This document shows, piece by piece, positions 7,604-15,556 of a stretch of 64,000 nucleotides of DNA. Under the pieces are notes generated by a model. It was not told where the DNA came from and made no database searches. It saw only the letters and a list, made by a program, of their open reading frames with translations. The position numbers and the translations under genes are program-made. Source of the DNA: Pseudomonas gingeri. GTDB lineage: Bacteria > Pseudomonadota > Gammaproteobacteria > Pseudomonadales > Pseudomonadaceae. The stretch spans positions 1-64,000 of the forward strand of contig NZ_JACAOR010000010.1 in assembly GCF_013386115.1 (NCBI RefSeq), written 5' to 3'. The first letter of the stretch is position 1. Every line of letters begins with the position of its first letter.

Positions 7604-8623
7604 ATGTCCACTTCACGCTCCCTTGTCCTCGGCAGCCTGTTCCTCGCTGCCTCCCTGCCCGTGCTGTCCCATGCCGCCGAAGGCCCGTCCTATGGTCCGG
7701 AGCTGCAAGGCTTCGACTACCCCTACCCGGTCGAACACTTTGCCTTCCAGTCCCAGGGCAAGTCCCTGCAGATGGGTTACATGGACGTCAAGCCCAGCGG
7801 GCCGGCCAATGGCCAGAGCGTGGTGCTGATGCACGGCAAGAACTTCTGCGGTGCCACCTGGGATGAATCGATCAAGGCCTTGAGCGCCGCCGGCTACCGG
7901 GTCATCGCCCCGGACCAGATCGGTTTCTGCACATCCAGCAAGCCCGATAACTATCAGTACAGCTTCCAGCAACTGGCGAGCAATACCCACGCCCTGCTGG
8001 AAAATCTCGGCATCCACAAGGCCGTGCTGCTCGGTCATTCCACCGGCGGCATGCTAGCCACCCGCTACGCCCTGCTCTATCCGCAACAGGTCGAGCGCCT
8101 GGCGCTGGTCAATCCCATCGGCCTGGAAGACTGGAAAGCCCTGGGCGTGCCCTACCGCACCGTCGACCAATGGAACGAGCGCGAGTTGAAGCTGACCGCC
8201 GAAAGCATTCGCAACTATGAACGCAACACCTACTACGCCGGCCACTGGAAACCCGAGTTCGACCGTTGGGTCGATATGCTCGCCGGCCTGAACAAGGGGC
8301 CCGGGCATGTCGCGGTGGCCTGGAACTCGGCGCTGATCTACGACATGATCTTCACCCAGCCGGTGTACTACGAGTTCAAGGACCTGCGCATGCCCACCCT
8401 GCTGCTGATCGGCACTGCCGACACCACGGCGATCGGCAGCGATATCGCGCCGCCGGAGGTCAAGACCCGCATCGGTCACTATGATGTGCTCGGCAAGCAG
8501 GTGGCCAAGCTGATCCCGCACTCGACCCTGGTGGAATTCCCCGGCCTGGGCCATGCCCCTCAGATGGAAGAGCCGGCCCGCTTCCACAAGGCCCTGCTCG
8601 GCTGGCTGGCCGCCAAACAATAA
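7604..8623 (+). CDS. Exported alpha/beta hydrolase
   Basis: 339 residues with a GGAGG ribosome site 7 bases before the ATG. A signal peptide ends at VLSHA-AE. The alpha/beta-hydrolase core shows the oxyanion motif HGKNFCG (about 77-83), the nucleophile elbow GHSTGG (Ser about 146), a candidate acid Asp in GTADTT (about 270) and the catalytic His in GLGHAPQ (about 317). It probably hydrolyses an ester or similar bond in the periplasm; the substrate is unknown. The dehydrogenase gene follows 15 bases later, so the two are likely co-transcribed. Confidence 0.87.
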   Translation: MSTSRSLVLGSLFLAASLPVLSHAAEGPSYGPELQGFDYPYPVEHFAFQSQGKSLQMGYMDVKPSGPANGQSVVLMHGKNFCGATWDESIKALSAAGYRVIAPDQIGFCTSSKPDNYQYSFQQLASNTHALLENLGIHKAVLLGHSTGGMLATRYALLYPQQVERLALVNPIGLEDWKALGVPYRTVDQWNERELKLTAESIRNYERNTYYAGHWKPEFDRWVDMLAGLNKGPGHVAVAWNSALIYDMIFTQPVYYEFKDLRMPTLLLIGTADTTAIGSDIAPPEVKTRIGHYDVLGKQVAKLIPHSTLVEFPGLGHAPQMEEPARFHKALLGWLAAKQ

Positions 8624-8638
8624 AAGAGGAAACAGACA

Positions 8639-9592
8639 ATGACGTTGCAGATTGCGGTAATCGATGACTGGCAAGGCGTGGCCGGCGACGTGGTGGACTG
8701 GTCCGCGCTCGAAGGCATCGGCCAGGTGCATTTCCTCCACGACTACCCGGCCGACAACGGGGTCATGGCCGAACGCCTGGCGGGCTTCGATGTGATCTGC
8801 GTGATGCGCGAGCGCAGCACCTTCAACGAAGCGCTGCTGCGCCAGTTGCCGCGCCTGAAACTGCTGGTGACCGGCGGCATGCGCAATGCCGCCCTGGATA
8901 TCAAGGCCGCCACCGCCCTGGGTATCCAGGTCTGCGGCACCGACAGCTACAAGCACGCCGCCCCGGAGCTGACCTGGGCGCTGGCCATGGCCCTGAGCCG
9001 CAATCTGCTGAAGGAAGCCAACTCCCTGCGCGCCGGGGATTGGCAGCAGGGCCTGGGCAGCGATCTGTATGGCAAGACCCTGGGCATTCTCGGCCTGGGC
9101 AGCATCGGCCAGAAAGTCGCCCGCTACGGCCAGGCATTCGGCATGCGGGTGATCGCCTGGAGCGAAAACCTCACGCCGGAACGCGCCGCCGAATCAGGTG
9201 TGGAATACGTCGGCAAACAGGCCCTGTTCGAACAGGCCGACCTGCTGTCCGTGCACCTGGTGCTCAGCGAGCGCTCCCGCGGCCTGGTGGACGCCCGGGC
9301 ACTGGGCTGGATGAAACCTTCCGCGTACCTGGTCAACACCGCTCGCGGGCCGATCGTCGACGAACAGGCACTGATCACCGCGCTTGAGCACGGTCGACTG
9401 GCCGGTGCCGCCCTGGACGTGTTCGAACAGGAGCCGTTGCCGGCCGGGCATCCCTTTCGCACCCTCGACAATGTCCTGGCCACGCCCCATGTGGGCTATG
9501 TCAGCCAGAACAACTACCGGATGTTCTACAGCCAGATGATCGAGGATATCCAGGCGTGGGCGGCCGATAAGCCGATCCGCGTGCTCGGCTAG
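8639..9592 (+). CDS. D-2-hydroxyacid dehydrogenase family protein
   Basis: 317 residues. The NAD-binding motif GILGLGSIGQKVARYG lies around residue 148. The catalytic triad of the family is present: Arg in NTARGPIVDE (about 237), Glu in DVFEQEPLP (about 266) and His in TPHVGYVS (about 284). The enzyme would interconvert a 2-keto acid and a D-2-hydroxy acid in the cytoplasm. AGAGGAAA precedes the ATG and the hydrolase gene ends 15 bases upstream. The substrate is not determined by these motifs. Confidence 0.9.
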   Translation: MTLQIAVIDDWQGVAGDVVDWSALEGIGQVHFLHDYPADNGVMAERLAGFDVICVMRERSTFNEALLRQLPRLKLLVTGGMRNAALDIKAATALGIQVCGTDSYKHAAPELTWALAMALSRNLLKEANSLRAGDWQQGLGSDLYGKTLGILGLGSIGQKVARYGQAFGMRVIAWSENLTPERAAESGVEYVGKQALFEQADLLSVHLVLSERSRGLVDARALGWMKPSAYLVNTARGPIVDEQALITALEHGRLAGAALDVFEQEPLPAGHPFRTLDNVLATPHVGYVSQNNYRMFYSQMIEDIQAWAADKPIRVLG

Positions 9593-10092
9593 ACCATCAG
9601 GTGGACCGTGCCCGCTTCCATTCGGGCACGGCCGCACCGGGCCCGCGCACTTTTTTTGCTCCTGCCACGCCCCCTCCTCGAACACCCACCCCACCCGTCT
9701 GCGCCAATCGGGTGCAGCCGATCACGAACGATCGTTCCAAAAAAAACGCCAGCCATTGCCCCATATACCCGTCCGGTGTTTTTTTCCCATTTGTCGTCTA
9801 AACAAGGCCCTTCGCATGGGCGACATCTCTCCTACACTGTTTTTTGGGCCTACTGACCACTCAGTCATTTCATCGAAAAAAAGTCGAAACTTCTGAAACA
9901 GCGGTCGGTCAGGTTAAAGGTAAGGCGTCTGTTGCGGGTGTCATGGGCACAGACGCTTCCCACCCTTTCTTGTTCCGGTGCGTTGCGCGGTATTCGCTCA
10001 ATCGCCCTGAACGGGTGTGTCCGACCAAAGGATGTGGTTTCGGCACACTGTGTGAAAGGCAGGGATCAGATCAAATAAAACGGGAGAGACAC
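9593..10092. other. Long region upstream of glgA
   Basis: 500 bases without a convincing gene. It has the hairpin at 9606-9631, a palindrome GAACGATCGTTC near 9726, several A and T tracts (around 9651, 9740, 9778 and 9840) and an ATG at 9844 in frame with glgA that would add 83 residues. That extension does not resemble glycogen synthase and has no good ribosome site. The promoter of the glgA operon probably lies here, but I cannot place it. Confidence 0.6.
9606..9631 (+). terminator. Hairpin after the hydroxyacid dehydrogenase gene
   Basis: CCGTGCCCG (9606-9614) pairs perfectly with CGGGCACGG (9623-9631) around an 8-base loop, 13 bases after the stop. A T run follows only 20 bases later (9651-9657). 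Confidence 0.55.
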
Positions 10093-11658
10093 ATGATCAG
10101 CGCTGCGTTGGAAATTCAGGGAGAAGGTTTGATTCAGGCCAGCGAATCGGTCCCCGTGTCGACACCCTTGACCGGAGGGAAGCCGTTGTCACCGGCAGTG
10201 GCCGCCAACCCGAACAAGAAGAAAGTGCTGTTTGTCACCTCCGAGTTCGCCGATCTGGTCAAGACCGGCGGCCTGGGCGACGTCTCCGCCGCACTGCCAC
10301 GGGCCATGCACCACCTGCATGATGTCCGCGTGCTGATTCCCGGCTACCCGCAAGTGCTGCACAGCGACAACCCGATCCATATCATCGGCGAGCTCGGTGG
10401 TCATGCCGCCTTGCCGCCCTGCAAGATCGGCCGCATGGACATGCCCGACGGCCTGGTGATCTACGTGCTGATCTGCCCCGAACTGTTCGAGCGCGAAGGC
10501 ACGCCCTACGGCGCCAACAACGGTCGCGACTGGCCGGACAACCATATCCGCTTTGCGCGCCTGGGCCTGGCCGCCGCCGATATCGCCGCCAACCTCGCGC
10601 AGATCCACTGGACCCCCGACCTGGTCCACGCCCACGACTGGCCCGCCGGCCTCGCCCCGGCCTACATGCACTGGCGCGGCCAGCGTACGCCGACGCTGTT
10701 CACCATCCACAACCTCGCCTACCAGGGCGTGGTCAGCCTGGCCTGCTGCCCGGAACTGGGGATCCCGCCCCACGCCCTGCAACAGGAAGGCATGGAGTTC
10801 TACGGCAAGCTGTCGTTCCTCAAGGCCGGCATGGCCTATTCCAGCCATATCACCACGGTCAGCGCCACCTACGCAGAGGAAATCACCACCCCGGAGTTCG
10901 GCTGCGGCCTCGACGGTTTCCTTGCCAGCAAAACCTACCAGGGCCTGCTCAGCGGTATTCCCAACGGTATCGATGAAAGCTGGGACGCGGCCACCGACAG
11001 CCATCTGGTCTGCCCGTTCAACATCGGCGACTGGGACGGCAAGGCGGCCAATGCCGCCCATGTGCGCCAGTTGTTCGGCCTCGAGCCCTCCAGCGGTCCG
11101 CTGTTCGCCGTGGTGTCGCGACTGGTCTACCAGAAGGGCCTGGACCTGACCGAAGCGGTCAGCGAATTTATCGTCCGCGCCGGTGGCCAGATCGCGATTA
11201 TCGGCCGTGGCGAACCGGAAGAGGAGCAGGCCATGCGCCAGCTGGCCCTGCGTTTCCCGGGCCAGATCGGCGTACGCATCGGCTTCAACGAAACCGATGC
11301 ACGGCGGATGTTCGCCGGCAGCGATTTCCTGCTGATGCCTTCACGCTATGAACCCTGTGGCCTGAGCCAGATGTACGCCCAGCGTTTCGGCTCCCTGCCG
11401 GTGGCGCGCAATACCGGCGGCCTGGCCGACACCATCGAGAACGGCGTGACCGGTTTCCTCTTCGACGAATCCACCGTGGAAAGCTACGAAGAAGCCCTGA
11501 GCCGGGCCTTCAAGGTGTTCGCCTACCCGCCGCTGCTCAATGCCATGCGCTGCCGGGCGATGGCCGCGCCGTTCAACTGGTGCAAGGCGGTGGAACCCTA
11601 CGCACAACTGTATGAAACCTTGGTGGCGAATTCCCGGAGCAGATCGGGCAAGCACTGA
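10093..11658 (+). CDS. glgA: Glycogen synthase (GT5)
   Basis: 521 residues from the ATG at 10093, which has GGGAG 8 bases upstream. After a roughly 35-residue N-terminal leader comes the GT5 fold: VLFVTSEFADLVKTGGLGDV (the KTGGL sugar-nucleotide motif, about residue 57), HAHDWPAG, and the C-terminal Rossmann half with RYEPCGLSQMYA (about 418). It extends linear alpha-1,4-glucan from an ADP-glucose-type donor. It is first in an operon with treZ, malQ, treY and glgX; treZ starts 14 bases after its stop. Confidence 0.95.
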   Translation: MISAALEIQGEGLIQASESVPVSTPLTGGKPLSPAVAANPNKKKVLFVTSEFADLVKTGGLGDVSAALPRAMHHLHDVRVLIPGYPQVLHSDNPIHIIGELGGHAALPPCKIGRMDMPDGLVIYVLICPELFEREGTPYGANNGRDWPDNHIRFARLGLAAADIAANLAQIHWTPDLVHAHDWPAGLAPAYMHWRGQRTPTLFTIHNLAYQGVVSLACCPELGIPPHALQQEGMEFYGKLSFLKAGMAYSSHITTVSATYAEEITTPEFGCGLDGFLASKTYQGLLSGIPNGIDESWDAATDSHLVCPFNIGDWDGKAANAAHVRQLFGLEPSSGPLFAVVSRLVYQKGLDLTEAVSEFIVRAGGQIAIIGRGEPEEEQAMRQLALRFPGQIGVRIGFNETDARRMFAGSDFLLMPSRYEPCGLSQMYAQRFGSLPVARNTGGLADTIENGVTGFLFDESTVESYEEALSRAFKVFAYPPLLNAMRCRAMAAPFNWCKAVEPYAQLYETLVANSRSRSGKH

Positions 11659-11672
11659 GGAGGTCTTCATAG

Positions 11673-13478
11673 ATGCCGTTACGGACTCTGGAAACCTGGC
11701 CTCATGGTGCTGTCATGCTGGACGCGGAGCATACCCGCTTCGCGCTGTGGGCGCCGGACAGCTATTACGTCAGCGTCGATCTGGAAGATGGCCGCTCACT
11801 GGCCATGCTGCCGCAGAACGATGGCTGGTTCACCCTGGAAACCCGCTGCGGGGCCGGTACCCGCTACCGCTACAACATCGACGGCGAACTGCAGGTCTGC
11901 GATCCGGCTTCCCGGGCCCAGGCCGGCGGCGTGCACGCGCCGAGCGTAGTGGTCGATCCCCTGGCCTATCACTGGCAACACAAGGACTGGCAAGGGCGGC
12001 CCTGGCATACCGCGGTGATCTACGAGCTGCATGTCGGCGCCCTCGGCGGCTACCGCGCGGTTGAGCAGCATCTGCCGCGCCTGGCCGCGCTGGGGATCAC
12101 TGCCATCGAGCTGATGCCCCTGGCTGAATTCCCCGGCGAGCGCAACTGGGGCTATGACGGCGTACTGCCCTATGCGCCGCAGTCATCCTATGGCTCGCCC
12201 GAAGACCTCAAGCACCTGATCGACAGCGCCCATGGCCATGGCCTGATGGTGATCCTCGACGTGGTCTACAACCACTTCGGCCCGGACGGCAACTTTCTCG
12301 GCCGCTATGCCAAGGACTTCTTCCGTGACGACTGCCAGACGCCCTGGGGCGCGGCCATCGATTTCCGCCGCCGGGAAGTGCGCGACTTCTTCATCGACAA
12401 CGCCCTGATGTGGCTGCTGGAGTACCGTTTCGACGGCCTGCGCCTGGATGCGGTGCATGCGATCAACGACAGCACCTTCCTGCGCGAACTGTCCCAGACG
12501 GTACGCCAGCAGGTCGACCCGGGGCGGCATGTCTGGCTGACCGTGGAAAACGAATTCAACCAGGCCAGCCTGCTGGAAGAGGCCTACGACGGCCAATGGA
12601 ACGACGACGGCCACAACGCCCTGCATGTGCTGCTGAGCGGCGAAACCGAGTCCTACTACGCCGACTACGCCCGGGAAACCACCACCAAGCTGGCACGCTG
12701 CCTGAGCCAGGGTTTTGTCTACCAGGGGCATCCCAACCGCCACGGCCGCAGCCGCGGCGAGCCGAGCGCGCACCTGCCGCCCACCGCCTTTATCCTGTTC
12801 CTGCAGAACCACGACCAGATCGGCAACCGGGCACTCGGCGAGCGTCTCAACCAGCTCTGCCCCGCTCCGGCTTTGCGCGCGGCCACCGTGCTGTTGCTGT
12901 TGTCGCCGATGATCCCGCTGCTGTTCATGGGCGATGAAACCGGTGCCGAGCAACCCTTCCTGTTCTTCACCGATCACCATGGCGAGTTGGCCGATGCCGT
13001 GCGCGAAGGCCGGCGCGCGGAGTTTGCCGAATTCGCCGCTTTCGCCGATCCGGAGCGGCGGGCGCATATCCCCGACCCGAACGCCCCGAGCACCTTCGAG
13101 GCCTCGCGCCCGGACTTCGACGCCGCCGCCCACTTCACCCGCGAGGCCACGGCGCGGCTCTACCGGCAGTTGCTGGAGATTCGTCACCGCGAACTGGTCC
13201 CCCGACTGCCCGGCGCCCAGGCCCTGGGTGCCGAGGTGCTGGCCGAGGGTGCCCTCAGCGCGCGCTGGCAACTGGGCGATGGCAGCCTGCTGCGCATCGA
13301 CCTCAACCTCAGTGCCTCCCCCGTCGCGCATAGCGCCGACAGCACCGCCCGCTGGTTGTTCGAAAGCACCGCGGGCGCCACCCGACAGCTGGACGAAGGC
13401 AGCCTGGCGCCCTATTGCGCCCTGGTCAGCCTGAGCAACGATGAAGACTTGTCGTCCCTTGATGGAGAGTCACGATGA
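11673..13478 (+). CDS. treZ: Malto-oligosyltrehalose trehalohydrolase
   Basis: 601 residues; AGGAGG precedes the ATG. An N-terminal beta domain (RFALWAPDSYYVSV) is followed by the GH13 barrel, with the nucleophile Asp in GLRLDAVHAI (about 259), the acid/base Glu in VENEFNQ (about 291) and NHDQIGNRALG (about 380). It cleaves trehalose from the end of maltooligosyl-trehalose made by TreY. Its stop overlaps the malQ start (ATGA), showing translational coupling. Confidence 0.93.
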   Translation: MPLRTLETWPHGAVMLDAEHTRFALWAPDSYYVSVDLEDGRSLAMLPQNDGWFTLETRCGAGTRYRYNIDGELQVCDPASRAQAGGVHAPSVVVDPLAYHWQHKDWQGRPWHTAVIYELHVGALGGYRAVEQHLPRLAALGITAIELMPLAEFPGERNWGYDGVLPYAPQSSYGSPEDLKHLIDSAHGHGLMVILDVVYNHFGPDGNFLGRYAKDFFRDDCQTPWGAAIDFRRREVRDFFIDNALMWLLEYRFDGLRLDAVHAINDSTFLRELSQTVRQQVDPGRHVWLTVENEFNQASLLEEAYDGQWNDDGHNALHVLLSGETESYYADYARETTTKLARCLSQGFVYQGHPNRHGRSRGEPSAHLPPTAFILFLQNHDQIGNRALGERLNQLCPAPALRAATVLLLLSPMIPLLFMGDETGAEQPFLFFTDHHGELADAVREGRRAEFAEFAAFADPERRAHIPDPNAPSTFEASRPDFDAAAHFTREATARLYRQLLEIRHRELVPRLPGAQALGAEVLAEGALSARWQLGDGSLLRIDLNLSASPVAHSADSTARWLFESTAGATRQLDEGSLAPYCALVSLSNDEDLSSLDGESR

Positions 13479-15556
13479 ACGATGCGCAGCTGGAAATTCT
13501 TGCGAGCCGAGCGGGCCTGGCCGTTGACTGGGTCGATGCCAATGGCCGGCCGCAGAAGGTCCGGCCCGAGGTCCTGCGCAAGGTCCTGGCCGGTCTCGGC
13601 CATCCGGCCGATGACGATGCCGCCATTGAACGCAGCCTGCTGGAACTGCAACGGGTGCAACAGGACAAGCACCTGCCGCCGCTGCTGACAGCGGACTTCG
13701 GCCAGGGGCTGGACCTGGCCCGCTACTTCAGCGCCGATACACCTTGTGAGATTCAGCTGGAAGACGGTGCGGTACTCAATCTGCGACTGGACCAGGACGC
13801 GGTGCTGCCGGGCCTGGTGCCGGTCGGCTACCAGGCCGTGAGCATCGAAGGCCAGCATTTCACCCTGGCCGTCGCCCCCGCCGCCTGCCACAGCATGGCC
13901 GACGCCACCGATACCCGGACACCCCGGGCCTGGGGCCTGAGCGCCCAGCTCTACAGCCTGCAACGTCCCGGCGATGGTGGCTTCGGCGATACCCTGGCCT
14001 TGGAAGACCTGGCCCGGGCAGCCGGCGAACGGGGTGCCGATGCCCTGGCCATCAGTCCACTGCATGCGATGTTCAGTTGCGACCCGCAACGCTACAGCCC
14101 GTACTCGCCCTCCAGCCGCCTGTTTCTCAACAGCCTGTATGCCGCGCCGGGGGCGATCCTCGGCGAGCGAGCCCTGCGCATGGCCATCGACACCGCCGGC
14201 CTGGCCGATGAACTGCAGGCCCTGGAACAGTTGCCGCTGATCGACTGGCCTCGGGCGGCGCGCGCCAGGCAGCGTCTGCTACGCGCCTTGTACGATGGTT
14301 TCCGGCTGGGCGACCATCCCCTCGGCGAGGATTTCAACAGCTTCCGCCTGGCCGGCGGCGAAGCCCTGGAAAACCACTGCTGTTTCGAAGCGCTGCAAGC
14401 CTGGCGAGTCGCTCGCGACGAAAGCAGCGACTGGCGCCATTGGCCCGAGGAATGGCGCCATCCACGCGGCGCGGCACTCGCCCGCTTCGCCGAGGAACAG
14501 GCGCAGGAAATCGGTTTCTATGCATTCAGTCAGTGGCTGATCGCCCGTTGCCTGGAACGCGCACAGAACGCGGCCCGGGGCAGCGGCATGGGCATCGGCC
14601 TGATCGCCGACCTCGCCGTCGGTGCCGATGGCGGCGGCAGCCAGGCCTGGAGCCGGCAGGACGAGCTGCTGGCCGAACTCACCGTCGGCGCGCCGCCCGA
14701 TATCCTCAACCGCTCCGGGCAGAGCTGGGGCATCTCCGCCTTCGCCCCTGAAGGCCTGAAGCGCCATGGTTTCCGCGCCTTTATCGAAATGCTGCGGGCC
14801 AACTTCGCCCACGCCGGGGGCCTGCGCATCGACCATGTGATGGGTCTGCAGCGACTCTGGGTGATTCCCCTCGGTTCGCCACCGAGCGACGGCGCCTACC
14901 TCTACTACCCGGTGGACGACCTGCTGCGCCTGCTGACCCTGGAGTCCTCGCGACACCAGGCCATCGTCCTCGGCGAAGACCTCGGCACGGTGCCCGACGG
15001 CCTGCGGGAAAAACTCAGTGCCCGCTCGATCCTCGGCATGCGCGTGCTGCTGTTCGAACAGGAGTACGACCATCGCTTCAAGCCCATACTCGACTGGCCG
15101 GACAATGCGCTGGCCACCACCAGCACCCATGACCTGCCCACCCTCAACGGCTGGTGGCATGCCCGGGACATCGACTGGAATATCCGCCTCGGGCTGATCG
15201 ATACCCCGACCGCCGACCACTGGCGCCAGACCCGCCAGCATGAACGCGAAGGCCTGCACCGGGCACTGAGCGCGGACCCACAGAATTTTCGCGACGAGTC
15301 CCACGAGACCGACCAGGTGGTGGATGCCAGTATCCGGTTCCTCGGGCATACCCGTGCGCCGCTGGTGCTGTTACCGCTGGAAGATGCCCTCGGGATGGAG
15401 GAACAACCGAACCTGCCCGGCACCATCGACAGCCACCCCAACTGGCGCCGCCGCCTGCCGGGCAACAGCCGTGGGCTGCTGGACGATATCGATGCGGCAC
15501 GGCGCCTCGAACTGCTGGCCTGCGCCCGTCTCCAGGCCGCCGAGCGGGATCGATGA
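13475..15556 (+). CDS. malQ: 4-alpha-glucanotransferase (amylomaltase)
   Basis: 693 residues, the long GH77 form with an N-terminal region of about 140 residues before the catalytic core (WGLSAQLYSLQRPGDGGFGD). The catalytic residues are Asp in GLRIDHVMGLQRLW (about 454), Glu in VLGEDLGTVP (about 502) and Asp in TSTHDLPTLNGWW (about 551). It moves maltodextrin segments between chains, disproportionating short oligosaccharides. It overlaps treZ before it and treY after it by 4 bases each. Confidence 0.93.
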   Translation: MNDAQLEILASRAGLAVDWVDANGRPQKVRPEVLRKVLAGLGHPADDDAAIERSLLELQRVQQDKHLPPLLTADFGQGLDLARYFSADTPCEIQLEDGAVLNLRLDQDAVLPGLVPVGYQAVSIEGQHFTLAVAPAACHSMADATDTRTPRAWGLSAQLYSLQRPGDGGFGDTLALEDLARAAGERGADALAISPLHAMFSCDPQRYSPYSPSSRLFLNSLYAAPGAILGERALRMAIDTAGLADELQALEQLPLIDWPRAARARQRLLRALYDGFRLGDHPLGEDFNSFRLAGGEALENHCCFEALQAWRVARDESSDWRHWPEEWRHPRGAALARFAEEQAQEIGFYAFSQWLIARCLERAQNAARGSGMGIGLIADLAVGADGGGSQAWSRQDELLAELTVGAPPDILNRSGQSWGISAFAPEGLKRHGFRAFIEMLRANFAHAGGLRIDHVMGLQRLWVIPLGSPPSDGAYLYYPVDDLLRLLTLESSRHQAIVLGEDLGTVPDGLREKLSARSILGMRVLLFEQEYDHRFKPILDWPDNALATTSTHDLPTLNGWWHARDIDWNIRLGLIDTPTADHWRQTRQHEREGLHRALSADPQNFRDESHETDQVVDASIRFLGHTRAPLVLLPLEDALGMEEQPNLPGTIDSHPNWRRRLPGNSRGLLDDIDAARRLELLACARLQAAERDR

